A stretch of DNA of 64,000 bases. It comes from Bacteroidota bacterium. Lineage in GTDB: Bacteria > Bacteroidota > Bacteroidia > Chitinophagales > Chitinophagaceae. The stretch is taken from the NCBI GenBank assembly GCA_018267545.1, contig JAFDYG010000466.1, forward strand, positions 124,001 to 188,000, written 5' to 3'. Below the pieces are notes generated by a model. It did not search any database and had not been told where the DNA came from. It saw only the letters and a list, made by a program, of their open reading frames with translations. Below, one piece after another: positions 50,268-59,554 of the stretch (position 1 is its first letter; each line of letters begins with the position of its first letter). The position numbers and the translations under genes were made by a program.

Positions 50268-53200
50268 ATGAGCATTAAATCTACTCTCTTTCTCTTTCTT
50301 ACTCTTTTTTCGTTAAATATGATGGCTCAGACTCCGCGTGAGCTGGGGGTTAAGCTGTTAAAGAAGAATCTTCGTCTTACGGGGCTCAACCAGGCCGCGC
50401 TGGACAGCTATATCGTTACCGACGCCTACCCCGACCAGAAGAACGGGACTTTTATGGTCTATCTCCAGCAGACCTATCAGGGTATTCCGGTCTATCGCCG
50501 GATCGGAACCTATACCTTCAAGAACGATACCCTTGTTTCGAAGACCGCAAACTTCTTCCCCATCGAGAAGAAGGCGCCGGGCATCCAAACGACGCCGGCC
50601 GTCGACGGGATTCGGGCCATCCGGAGCGCTGCGGGGCATCTTTCGATTGCCCTTTCGCAGGAGCCACGGCTGCTGAGCAAGGACGATTTGAAGAAGCGGT
50701 TCGTTTATAGTTCGGTCGCTGGACTCGCCCGGCATAGTATTCCTTCGGACCTGGTTTGGTCGATCTCGCCGGATGAGCAGGTGAAGCTGGCGTGGAATGT
50801 GCGGATCGGGACGGCCGATGGGAACCAGGATTGGGTGGTGCGTGTGGATGCACAGACGGGAGAGGTGATAGAAAAGAGCAGCCTGATTGTATCGGAGAAG
50901 AATCAGAATGATTGCGTTGAGCCTGATGAGGTTTCGGCTCGGTCGGCTCCGTCGGCGCCGGTTGTGGCTGTGCCTATGACCGCCGCCGTTGGCGGCATCA
51001 TGGGTACTCCTTCGGTGAACGATGTAACTTACCTGGTCTACCCCTTTCCGCTGGAGTCGGCTAACTATGGCTCCCGCGTGACCGACCCCAACCCCTGGCT
51101 CAGGGCGGGTTCGGGCAATAACGCCACCACGCTCGGCTGGCACTACGACAACACCAACAACTATTCCTATACCAGGGGTAATAATGTCTGGGCGCAGGAA
51201 GACATGGCCGGTCTCGATAATACCACCGGTCTGGCCGATACCTCGCTTACGTCCATCCCTTCGCTGACGTTTAGCCGGGCCCTCGACAATACCAAGAGCC
51301 CCATCGAATATTCGAACCTCCGCGCGGGGATCGACAACCTTTTTTATTGGAATAACCTGATGCACGACATCAGCTATCAGTATGGCTTCGACGAAGCGGC
51401 CGGCAACTTCCAGGCCAGCAACCAGGGCCGGGGTGGTGCGGAAGGCGACTATGTCGATGCATTCGCCCAATCGGGCGGCGGTATCAACAACGCCAACTTC
51501 GGCACGCCACCCGACGGTGAGAATCCGATCATGCGGATGTACGCGTGGAATACGGGGCTGACCTATACCTTCCACGTCAACGCGCCGGCACCGGCGATAA
51601 ATAACTATACGGTCTACGAAGGGTCCCTCAGCTCGAACAGCCGTCTCGTCGACCGCGGCCCGATAACCGCCACCGACATCGTATACGTCAACGACGCGGT
51701 CGGCGGCTTGCACCAGGCCTGCGGAACCATCAGCAATGCGGCTGCCCTCTCCGGTAAGATCGCCCTCATCGACCGGGGCGGAACCAGCTGTCCCTTCACG
51801 CTGAAAGTCAAAAATGCACAGAATGCCGGCGCGGTCGCCGTTATCGTAGCCAACAACGCCAACCCCATCGTTACCATGACGGCTACCCCCGTCGATACTA
51901 CCATTCATATCCCAGCGCTCATGATCTCGCAGACCGATGGCAACACGCTAAAGGCCAACCTCACGAGCCTCAACGGCACGCTCTCCACTTCCGGCGTCCT
52001 CCTGGACGGAGCGCTGGACAATGGGGTCATGTCGCACGAATACACACACGGCATCTCGAACCGTCTCACCGGCGGTCCGGGCAATACCGACTGTCTCGCC
52101 AACGCGGAGCAGATGGGCGAAGGCTGGAGCGACTTTATGGCGCTCATGGTGACGACCGACTGGTCCACCGCCACTACCTCCGATGGCCCCAATCCCCGGC
52201 CGTTGGGGACCTACGTTCTCAAACAATCTTCAACGGGAGGCGGCATCCGGACGTATCCCTACTCGACCAATATGACTACGAACCCCTGGACCTATGGTAT
52301 GCTGGCGGGCAGCACCGGCGGAGAAGTACACACGATCGGAGAGATCTGGTGCGCCACCCTTTGGGACATGACCTGGAATATCATCCAGCAGGAAGGTATC
52401 GACGGCGATCTCTATCATGGGGTAAAAGGGAATAACATCGCGCTGCAGCTGGTCATGACAGGTATGAAGCTGCAACCCTGCAGTCCCGGCTTTATCGACG
52501 GACGCGACGCCATTCTGAAGGCCGACTCGATCCTCTATGACAACCGTCACAAGTGCGCCATCTGGCAGGCTTTTGCCCGGCGCGGGATGGGCAAGAGCGC
52601 GTCGCAGGGAAGCTCCAGCAGCTACACCGACCAGACGGCCGCTACGGACCTGCCTACCGGCGTCGGTATCAATATCACCTCGAACAAGACCATCCTCGGT
52701 CAGGGTGACAACGTCACCTATACCATCAAGGCTTCCTGTAACTGTCAGGCGCAGACGGGCGTAACCATCGTCGATACCCTCTCGTCAGGTCTTTCCTATG
52801 TCTCCTCTACCGGTGGCAGCGGCGGCGTTTACAACGCGCCTTATGTTACGTGGAGCGGGAATGATTTTACCGCGGGGGAAACCAAAACCTTTACCGTCCT
52901 TGCCAACGTCGCCGGCGTTTACAAGACCCCGGATACGGCCGTCAATGATACGCGCGAAGGCACGACCCTTCCTTCCTGGACGCAGACCATCAGCAACGGC
53001 GCCAATCAGTGGAATGTGTCTACTACGCGTGCGCATAGCGGCACCCATTCCTGGTATGCCGTAGACATCGGCTCCAAGACCGATTTTGCGATGACCACGA
53101 CCAATAGCTATGTGCTGGATACGGTTTCTACCCTTTCTTTCTGGCACTACTACGAGACCGACCCGTCCTATGACGGCGGTGTCGTGGAGATCTCGACGGA

Positions 53201-54074
53201 TGCGGGCAGCACCTGGCAGGACCTGGGGCCTTATATGACGCAGAATGGCTATAATACGACCATCTCTCCGCTATATACCAACAACCTCGCTAACCGTTCC
53301 GCCTTCTCGGGAAGCAGCGGGGGAACCTTTGTCCTGACCAATGTAGCGCTGGACGCATTTGCCGGAAAGACGGCAAAGATTCGGTTCCGTTTCGGCAGCG
53401 ACAACGCCGTATCCGACGATGGCTGGTATGTCGACGACATCGTCCTGACCAACGAAAGCGGTACCCGCAGCATCTCGCAGGCCTTTAGCGGAGCGACGCT
53501 GCTGGCGAGCAAGAGTCTGACTACAAAATACGCCGTTACGCCGCTGCCGGTGAACTTCCTGAGCTTCGAAGCTAAGAAGCAGGGAGCGGTTGTCGGATTG
53601 CACTGGGTGGTCAACAATGAAATCAACGTCGATTCTTATGTCATCGAACGCAGCGGTGACGGCAGTGTTTTCACCGCCATCGGTACGACCGCGGAAAACG
53701 CTACGGGGGACTATGCGTTTACGGACGCGCAGCCGCTGTCGGGTCGCAACTTCTATCGGATCCGTGAGCTGGACAGGGACGGAAGGCCGACCTTCTCGGC
53801 GATACGGGTGGTGCAGTTTGGCGATGGGGGACTTGTCGTGCGGGTTGTGCCGGTGCCCACGTATACGAATAGCGTGCAGCTGGAGATAGAGACGGGGAAC
53901 GCGGTGGCGGTGAAGGCTACGCTGATGAATACGGTGGGAGTGTCTTTGAAGACGTTTGCTGTGAAATCCGGTGTCAATCAGCTGTCACTGGCAGGTCTGG
54001 CGAAGGGAGTTTATTTCCTGAAGGTAGAGACGAGCGCGAAGGATGTAGAAATCAAAAGAGTGATCATTCAATAA
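50268..54074 (+). CDS. Secreted M36 (fungalysin-type) metallopeptidase with sorting domain
   Basis: I use ATG 50268 (MSIKSTLFLFLTLFSLNMMAQ), a good signal peptide. The 1268-residue protein has an FTP-like propeptide (about residues 20-230) and an M36 catalytic domain with GVMSHEYTHGISNRL (HEYTH at 590-594) and the third zinc ligand Glu618 in EGWSDFMAL. A PA-type insert carries SGKIALIDRGGTSCPFTLKVKNAQNAGA. DUF11/SprB-like repeats (GVTIVDTLSSGLSY), a MAM-like beta domain and a C-terminal T9SS type A sorting domain (about 1190-1268, YFLKVETSAKDVEIKRVIIQ) follow. It should be secreted by the type IX system and cleave proteins or peptides. It overlaps the convergent peroxidase gene by 11 bases. 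Confidence 0.9.
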   Translation: MSIKSTLFLFLTLFSLNMMAQTPRELGVKLLKKNLRLTGLNQAALDSYIVTDAYPDQKNGTFMVYLQQTYQGIPVYRRIGTYTFKNDTLVSKTANFFPIEKKAPGIQTTPAVDGIRAIRSAAGHLSIALSQEPRLLSKDDLKKRFVYSSVAGLARHSIPSDLVWSISPDEQVKLAWNVRIGTADGNQDWVVRVDAQTGEVIEKSSLIVSEKNQNDCVEPDEVSARSAPSAPVVAVPMTAAVGGIMGTPSVNDVTYLVYPFPLESANYGSRVTDPNPWLRAGSGNNATTLGWHYDNTNNYSYTRGNNVWAQEDMAGLDNTTGLADTSLTSIPSLTFSRALDNTKSPIEYSNLRAGIDNLFYWNNLMHDISYQYGFDEAAGNFQASNQGRGGAEGDYVDAFAQSGGGINNANFGTPPDGENPIMRMYAWNTGLTYTFHVNAPAPAINNYTVYEGSLSSNSRLVDRGPITATDIVYVNDAVGGLHQACGTISNAAALSGKIALIDRGGTSCPFTLKVKNAQNAGAVAVIVANNANPIVTMTATPVDTTIHIPALMISQTDGNTLKANLTSLNGTLSTSGVLLDGALDNGVMSHEYTHGISNRLTGGPGNTDCLANAEQMGEGWSDFMALMVTTDWSTATTSDGPNPRPLGTYVLKQSSTGGGIRTYPYSTNMTTNPWTYGMLAGSTGGEVHTIGEIWCATLWDMTWNIIQQEGIDGDLYHGVKGNNIALQLVMTGMKLQPCSPGFIDGRDAILKADSILYDNRHKCAIWQAFARRGMGKSASQGSSSSYTDQTAATDLPTGVGINITSNKTILGQGDNVTYTIKASCNCQAQTGVTIVDTLSSGLSYVSSTGGSGGVYNAPYVTWSGNDFTAGETKTFTVLANVAGVYKTPDTAVNDTREGTTLPSWTQTISNGANQWNVSTTRAHSGTHSWYAVDIGSKTDFAMTTTNSYVLDTVSTLSFWHYYETDPSYDGGVVEISTDAGSTWQDLGPYMTQNGYNTTISPLYTNNLANRSAFSGSSGGTFVLTNVALDAFAGKTAKIRFRFGSDNAVSDDGWYVDDIVLTNESGTRSISQAFSGATLLASKSLTTKYAVTPLPVNFLSFEAKKQGAVVGLHWVVNNEINVDSYVIERSGDGSVFTAIGTTAENATGDYAFTDAQPLSGRNFYRIRELDRDGRPTFSAIRVVQFGDGGLVVRVVPVPTYTNSVQLEIETGNAVAVKATLMNTVGVSLKTFAVKSGVNQLSLAGLAKGVYFLKVETSAKDVEIKRVIIQ

Positions 54075-55026
54075 GGCTGCGGCTGGTCAGCGAGCGGAGG
54101 AAGGCTTCCAAATCGCCTTTCTCCGCTTCATTTAGGTGAAGGGGCTGCGACAAAAATACATCACGCCCCACGGGTTTCGAAACGACCTTGTCCGGGTCGT
54201 TATAATAATCGATCACTTCCCGAAGGCTCCTGAACATACCGTTGTGCATGTAGGGCGCTGTAAGGGCGATGTTGCGCAGCGGACCAATCTTGAACTTACC
54301 CAGGTCACGCGGGTCATGGGTAATGGCTGCCCGGCCACTATCTATCAGCTTCTTCCCGTCGTAAAGACCGATGTTCCGAAATTCTACATTATTGAAGTTC
54401 GTGCCGAAGTGGCAGCGGACGCAGCCGGCTTTACCGTTGAAAAGGGCGTAGCCGCGTTTGGCGGAGTCGTTTAGTTTGGCATCGTTTATCTTCCATTCGT
54501 CGAAAGGTGTATCGCTTGTTTCCAGCATTCGCTGGAATGCGGCAAGCGCTGTGGCGAGACCTGCGGAATCGGGATTGCGTTGAAAGACCGATCGAAAGGC
54601 GTGGATGTAGAAGCTGTCGCTGCGGAGCCGTTCTATTGCGAGATCTACGGGCAGGTCCATCTCCATTGGATTGGCGATGGGCATCAGGGCTTGTTGTTCG
54701 AGGGTTGCGGCGCGGCCATCCCAGAAGAAGTGGGGTTGCTGGTCGACGTTCATGACCGAGGGGGCGTTGCGGGTTCCTTTTCTTCCGAACACGCCGATGC
54801 TCACGGCTGAAGTATCTGCAAAGGCAAATTGGGGGCGGTGGCAGGAAGAGCAGCTGATGCGGCGGTCGGCGGAGAGGATGGGGTCGAAGAACAACCGCCG
54901 GCCGAGCGCGGGCACAGGTCCCATGCTTCGAGACATGACGGACGACGTTTGGGTATCGTTACAAGAAAGGGCCGCCGCCGCAAGGGTCAAGACGAGGATG
55001 CAGGCGGCGACCCGGATAGGACTCAT
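54064..55026 (-). CDS. Di-haem cytochrome c peroxidase/MauG-like lipoprotein
   Basis: This 320-residue protein has a lipobox-like Cys22 and two CxxCH haem sites: CSSCH (59-63) and CVRCH (202-206). Family segments FFDPILSADRRISCSSCH, NVDQQPHFFWDGRAATLEQQAL and FKIGPLRNIALTAPYMHNG are all present. It reduces peroxide or oxidises partner proteins in the periplasm. It is coupled to the upstream small lipoprotein gene by ATGA. The nearby two-component system may regulate both. Confidence 0.93.
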   Translation of the reverse strand: MSPIRVAACILVLTLAAAALSCNDTQTSSVMSRSMGPVPALGRRLFFDPILSADRRISCSSCHRPQFAFADTSAVSIGVFGRKGTRNAPSVMNVDQQPHFFWDGRAATLEQQALMPIANPMEMDLPVDLAIERLRSDSFYIHAFRSVFQRNPDSAGLATALAAFQRMLETSDTPFDEWKINDAKLNDSAKRGYALFNGKAGCVRCHFGTNFNNVEFRNIGLYDGKKLIDSGRAAITHDPRDLGKFKIGPLRNIALTAPYMHNGMFRSLREVIDYYNDPDKVVSKPVGRDVFLSQPLHLNEAEKGDLEAFLRSLTSRSLIE

Positions 55027-55397
55027 TTATTTCTCAGGTATTTGAGTCCTACTCCATCCGTTCCTTCGCGCCTTAGGGTGCAGGAGTCGGAGAGCAGGCG
55101 GAAGTAGACAGAATCATTCACATATTTGAGCAGGTACTGGCCGGTGTAGGAGATATTGCAGACAGGGTCGTGGAAATTCACGGTATCGCCGTGTTCTTCG
55201 TAGGTGCCGCCGCTGACGAGGACTTTGCCGTTGAGGACGCCGTCGTAGGAGCCGTCGGGCTTGAAGCTGGCGACGAACTCGTAGGTGACGCCTTGTCTTC
55301 TGAGTACGTTGTTCCATTTGCCGAGGAGGTGGTGAGCGGGCGGGATGGAGCAGCTCGCGAGGAGCAGGAGCGTAAGCAGGCAGGGAAATTTGGTCAT
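55023..55397 (-). CDS. Small lipocalin-like lipoprotein
   Basis: From ATG 55397 the product is 124 residues with lipobox Cys16 (MTKFPCLLTLLLLASCS). A beta-rich body (HHLLGKWNNVLRRQGVTYEF, FKPDGSYDGVLNG) resembles the lipocalin-like family of Bacteroidota. The frame from 55466 has no signal. A -7-like TATATTTG lies just four bases upstream of the ATG. It is coupled to the peroxidase gene by ATGA. Confidence 0.75.
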   Translation of the reverse strand: MTKFPCLLTLLLLASCSIPPAHHLLGKWNNVLRRQGVTYEFVASFKPDGSYDGVLNGKVLVSGGTYEEHGDTVNFHDPVCNISYTGQYLLKYVNDSVYFRLLSDSCTLRREGTDGVGLKYLRNK

Positions 55398-55401
55398 ACG
55401 A

Positions 55402-55409
55402 CAAATATA
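55402..55409 (-). promoter_or_regulatory. -7 box of the lipoprotein/peroxidase operon
   Basis: The minus strand reads TATATTTG, a perfect TAnnTTTG, ending exactly four bases before ATG 55397. This indicates separate transcription from the regulator/kinase genes and a nearly leaderless mRNA. Confidence 0.5.
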
Positions 55410-55475
55410 GTCGGGGCCGCCAGGGGGAGGGGGACAAATGAGCCAATGGGGGGATTGGATGAGCAAATGGCGGTT

Positions 55476-56213
55476 CTAAAGGCCGATCAGTCGGAGGAAC
55501 TCGTCCTTCTTTTTGCGCGACACGTCTACCAGCTCGCCGTTTTGCAATTCGATCTGGCCGCCGTCACCTTTGATGTATTTTTTGATATACTTGAGATTGA
55601 TGATATGGGAATGGTGGGGCCGGAAGAAAAGATCGGCGGGCAATAGCTCTTCGAACTCTTTCAGCGTCTTGCTGACCGTGAGGCGTGGCCGGTTGACAAA
55701 ACTAAATACGGTGTAATTGCTTTGCGCCTCTATGTGTACGATATCCTGCAGATCGAAGAAGAGCAGCCCGTTCATCGACGGAATGGCGATCTTGTTGAGG
55801 CTTGTCAGCAGATTGTGCGCAAGGGTTTCGATGCGTTCGCCGGTGTTGTCCTGGCGGCCTTCCTGTCTGATCTTTGCTATGGCTCCTTTCAGCTCCTCGA
55901 TGTCTACGGGTTTGAGGAGGTAGTCGAAGGCGGAGAACCGGATGGCCTTTATCGCATAGTGGTCGTAGGCGGTGGTGAACAGCAGGTGGAAGTTTTTGCG
56001 GGGCAGCTGTACCAGCATCTCGAAGCCGTTCATGCGTGGCATCTCGATGTCGAGGAAGACGATATCGGGCTGGTGCTGCGCGATCATGCGCAGGCCTTCT
56101 TCTCCGTCTTCGGCTTCGCCGAGCAATTGTACATCGGGACAGTAGTCTTTGAGCTTCTGTCGGAGCGCCAGCCGGCCTTTTGCTTCATCGTCTATAATAA
56201 TGGCGGTCATCAT
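55476..56213 (-). CDS. LytTR-family response regulator
   Basis: This 245-residue protein has a receiver domain (acidic pair D8/D9, phospho-acceptor Asp55 in IVFLDIEMPRMNGF, Lys in LLKPVD) and a LytTR DNA-binding domain (about residues 140-240, DIVHIEAQSNYTVFSF and RPHHSHIINLKYIKKYIKG). It follows the histidine kinase gene by 36 bases. It would be phosphorylated by that kinase; targets may include the lipoprotein/peroxidase operon next door. Confidence 0.93.
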   Translation of the reverse strand: MMTAIIIDDEAKGRLALRQKLKDYCPDVQLLGEAEDGEEGLRMIAQHQPDIVFLDIEMPRMNGFEMLVQLPRKNFHLLFTTAYDHYAIKAIRFSAFDYLLKPVDIEELKGAIAKIRQEGRQDNTGERIETLAHNLLTSLNKIAIPSMNGLLFFDLQDIVHIEAQSNYTVFSFVNRPRLTVSKTLKEFEELLPADLFFRPHHSHIINLKYIKKYIKGDGGQIELQNGELVDVSRKKKDEFLRLIGL

Positions 56214-56249
56214 CAGTCAATTTTTGTTAGGGTGGGCATGGCTGCCCGG

Positions 56250-59200
56250 TCAGTCAATTTTTAGGGATACCCGGACGCGGGTGCCGGCGGGGCGGCCTTC
56301 CGACATCAGGTCGGTGATTATGACGGGAAACTCTTGTTCCCGGTTGAATAGCCGGACGCGGTCGCCGCTCATCTCCATGCCATAGGAGCGGTGCGGGGAT
56401 GTGCCGGCGGCGGTTCTTCCCACGCCATTGTCCTCGATACAATATACGAGACAATCGTCTTCCTTGCGGATGTCGATCGTCAGGCGGCCGCCTTTGCCGG
56501 GGCGGTTGCGGAGGCCGTGGAGGATGGCGTTCTCGACGTAGGGCTGGATGATCAGCGGCGGGACGCGGCAGTCTTCGTCGAGGAGGGCGGGGTCGACGCG
56601 GATTTCGGCGATAAATCTATCCTCGCTTCTAAACCGTTCCAAATCGATGTATAGCTGAAGCGTCTCCAGGTCTCGTGCGAGCGTCACCGTATTTTGTTTG
56701 CTGCTATCGAGGATATTGCGGATCAGGCGGGCGAATTTATTCAGGTATACTGTCGCCAGATATTTATCGTCACTCTGGATCAAGGCGTCGATGCTGTTGA
56801 TACAATTGAAGATAAAGTGGGGGTTCATCTGGGCGCGCAGCGCCATCATTTCGGTTTGGGCGATCTGCTGCTTCATGCCGGCTTCGCGGCGGAGCCTGCG
56901 GTCGTGCCAGCTAATTACGAGCAGCAATACGAGGGTGAATACGGCGAGCACTGCAATCCGGAACCACCAGGTGGCCCAGAAGGGAGCGTCGATGTGCAGC
57001 CGGAAAGTGGTTGCGCCCTCTTCGCCGCGGGCGTTGCTGCTACGCACGCGGAAGGTATAATTGCCGGGAGAAAGATTGGTGTAGCTGGCGGAGCCGCGGG
57101 TGCCACCGTCGACCCAGTCGGGGTCTACGCCTTCGAGCTTATAGAAGTACCCGGATTGTTCGACCCCGGAGAATTGGAGACTCGAGAAGTCGATGTCGAT
57201 AAAATTCTGTTTGTACCCCAGCCGGACGGGTTGTCCCTTCGCCAGTGAAGAATCGATATACCGGGGCGTGGAGAAGACGCGGAAACCGGTGATCGAAACG
57301 CCGGCCTGTCGCTCGTGTACGGCGCGCAGCTGTTTGGGATAGAAGCCTACGATCTCGGTAGAGGTAGCGGTTAGCCATTTACCGTCGGGCTCGACCAGGA
57401 ACTGGCGGGACTGGAAGGAGCTATTTACCAGTCCTTTTTGCGGTTGGCTAACAAAACATCTTCGCGTTGCAGGTTCATAGCGGCAGATCGTATTGTCGGT
57501 GCTAAACCAGATATCGCCCTGATCGTCGACGGCGATGGCGTAGGGCGACCAGTATTCCTGTTCCAGATGGATGGGCAACTTGCTGAAGGTCTTGGCCCGC
57601 CGGTCGAACAGGTAGAGGCCGTCGTTCTCGATGCCGACGATGAGCAGCGAATCGCGGTATGGACAGATGCCCCAGCAGCGGAGGTCGATACCAGTCTTGG
57701 GGCGGTACAGACCCACAAAGGCTCGCTTCTCTTCGTTGAACTCCGCGAGTCCCTTACCTGTGGAGGCCCAGCAGGTGCCGTGTCCGTCGTCGTATAGCTC
57801 CTCGATGGGGGAAAATCCATCCGGTGGCGGCGGTGCGGGATAGGGTAGAAAGCGGGCGGCTTGTTTATCGTACACGATTATCCTGCCGCTGTGCAGCCCG
57901 AGGAGGGTATTGCCACGGGAGTCATTCGCCAGCGCTTTGATCGTGTGTCCTTCGACTTCGGGGGGATGCAGCTGGCTCAGGACACCGCCTTCGCCATCGA
58001 TAATCTGGATTTCGCCCCCCTGACAGCCCGCCCAGACGACGCCGTCTTTCTGTTCCAGCAGCGCCCAGACAAGGTTCAGATCGTACTGCCCCTTATAGAA
58101 AATGTGTTTTTTGAGATGCCCGAGTGTGTCGAAAATCTTTATGCCGGCTCCCCAACTACCGGTCCAAAGGTTTCGTTTTATCAAAGCCGCGGGGATTACG
58201 TCGCTCACTACTTTCGACGGAGAAGCGCTATCCTGGTTGCTCTGGATACTGAAATACCGGCGATAGGGATTGATGATGCTGATGCCGCGGTCCGAGCCGA
58301 TCCAGATATTCTCCTCCTTGTCCTGGAACAGCGTATTGATCTGGTCGGTATACTGAAGCCCCAGGGTATTGCCGGGCTCGCGGAGCAGGTAGATAAAGCG
58401 GTCCTGCTCATAGTCGTATCGAAGGAGCCCGGCCTGTCCCGTGCCGAACCAAAGCACGCCGTGGTTGTCTTCCAGGATGGAGGCGGCCCAGACGGGCATC
58501 GTGCCTTCGTTGCCTTCTGCGCGAAGGATGTCGGACAGGGAATAGGTATATAGCTTGCGGGTATGGCGGTTGAAACGATAGAGAAGATGGGTCCAGCTGT
58601 TGATCCAGATATTGCCGTGGCTGTCGGACATCAGGCCGCGAAATTCGGTTTGCGGTAAACGCAGGGGCTGGAATGTGATGGTCTTGCGGGCGTCGTCCAG
58701 TAGCAGCAGCTTGCCGCGGGAGTCGAGCATCCAGGTCTCGTGGAGCTGGTGGTCGATGACGCAGAAGCCGCTGCGGTCGAGCTGTTCGTCGCGCCGGTCG
58801 ACCTGTTCGCCGGTACGTTTCAGCATCACGATACCCCTTGTCGTGGGGCTGGCTTTTCCCAGGTCTGCGTTTGCGGTGGGGCCGACGCTGTCCGTCCAGA
58901 TGAGCCGGACGAGCCAGCTGGCGCCATCCGAATCGTGATAGGTAATGTCCTGGCCGGGTGAGTTGGCTCGGTTTACCGGTACGGATTCGTGCCGAAGGAT
59001 ATCCCACCCCTGTAGCTGTTTATTGGGCAGGTCGTATAATATTCGACCCCTGGCGTCGTCGGGGATCACTGCCTGCACGTTTAGCGACTGGGGCGTGCGC
59101 TTGCCGTCGAAGCAATTCATAAAGCGGAGCCCGTCGTAGCGCTGCATACCGACGCGGGAGCCGATCCAGATATAACCATGTCGGTCCTGGGCGATGGAAA

Positions 59201-59369
59201 AGACGTCGTTGCAGGCCAGGCCGTTGCTGATATCGATGTTCCGCGTGACATAGCTTGTGGAGGAGGGAACGGCCTTTGTCGGCTGGGCGAGGGCTTGGGC
59301 CTGGGTCAGGGCTGGGAGGCCTGTGAAAAGACTGAGCAATAGATATAAAAGCCTTGACCCTCGGTGCAT
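56250..59369 (-). CDS. Two-component regulator propeller histidine kinase (LytS type)
   Basis: This 1039-residue protein has a signal peptide, about 14 Reg_prop repeats (phrases such as DRHGYIWIGSRVGMQRYDGL and EENIWIGSDRGISIINPY) forming two seven-bladed propellers, and a Y_Y_Y domain (about residues 690-760). A membrane helix (about 800-822) precedes a LytS-type kinase with His851 in AQMNPHFIFNCINSIDAL and a compact HATPase (PYVENAILHGL, EDNGVGR). It differs from SusCD-linked hybrid sensors in lacking an AraC output domain. The ligand is unknown. An upstream -7-like box lies just before the ATG. Confidence 0.92.
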   Translation of the reverse strand: MHRGSRLLYLLLSLFTGLPALTQAQALAQPTKAVPSSTSYVTRNIDISNGLACNDVFSIAQDRHGYIWIGSRVGMQRYDGLRFMNCFDGKRTPQSLNVQAVIPDDARGRILYDLPNKQLQGWDILRHESVPVNRANSPGQDITYHDSDGASWLVRLIWTDSVGPTANADLGKASPTTRGIVMLKRTGEQVDRRDEQLDRSGFCVIDHQLHETWMLDSRGKLLLLDDARKTITFQPLRLPQTEFRGLMSDSHGNIWINSWTHLLYRFNRHTRKLYTYSLSDILRAEGNEGTMPVWAASILEDNHGVLWFGTGQAGLLRYDYEQDRFIYLLREPGNTLGLQYTDQINTLFQDKEENIWIGSDRGISIINPYRRYFSIQSNQDSASPSKVVSDVIPAALIKRNLWTGSWGAGIKIFDTLGHLKKHIFYKGQYDLNLVWALLEQKDGVVWAGCQGGEIQIIDGEGGVLSQLHPPEVEGHTIKALANDSRGNTLLGLHSGRIIVYDKQAARFLPYPAPPPPDGFSPIEELYDDGHGTCWASTGKGLAEFNEEKRAFVGLYRPKTGIDLRCWGICPYRDSLLIVGIENDGLYLFDRRAKTFSKLPIHLEQEYWSPYAIAVDDQGDIWFSTDNTICRYEPATRRCFVSQPQKGLVNSSFQSRQFLVEPDGKWLTATSTEIVGFYPKQLRAVHERQAGVSITGFRVFSTPRYIDSSLAKGQPVRLGYKQNFIDIDFSSLQFSGVEQSGYFYKLEGVDPDWVDGGTRGSASYTNLSPGNYTFRVRSSNARGEEGATTFRLHIDAPFWATWWFRIAVLAVFTLVLLLVISWHDRRLRREAGMKQQIAQTEMMALRAQMNPHFIFNCINSIDALIQSDDKYLATVYLNKFARLIRNILDSSKQNTVTLARDLETLQLYIDLERFRSEDRFIAEIRVDPALLDEDCRVPPLIIQPYVENAILHGLRNRPGKGGRLTIDIRKEDDCLVYCIEDNGVGRTAAGTSPHRSYGMEMSGDRVRLFNREQEFPVIITDLMSEGRPAGTRVRVSLKID

Positions 59370-59372
59370 TTT

Positions 59373-59380
59373 TAAAATTA
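59373..59380 (-). promoter_or_regulatory. -7-like box of the propeller kinase
   Basis: The minus strand reads TAATTTTA, ending three bases before ATG 59369. The rest of the divergent region (59381-59554) holds a small hairpin (ACCGCT-ATTG-AGCGGT, 59424-59439) and no further recognisable site. Confidence 0.3.
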
Positions 59381-59554
59381 CGGCATATTTAAGGAATGTG
59401 TAGGGAATTGGTGGTTTATGGGGACCGCTATTGAGCGGTGGGTTGTTTTGATTTAGCCGTTGGCGGATGTGTATAATGCAGCCGATGAGGGAGGGCAGAT
59501 AACCGTTGGGAAGTCGGTGCGGAATAGTTTAACGTTTGCGGACTACTTTCCGGT

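Noticed and set aside
50358-51908. 516-codon open frame antisense to the M36 peptidase
   Set aside because: Low-complexity Arg/Val/Asp-rich translation mirroring the peptidase codons; no family signature or ribosome site.
59424-59439. Hairpin in the divergent region before the DUF418 gene
   Set aside because: Only six base pairs and no T-run; it neither follows a gene end nor resembles a known operator.
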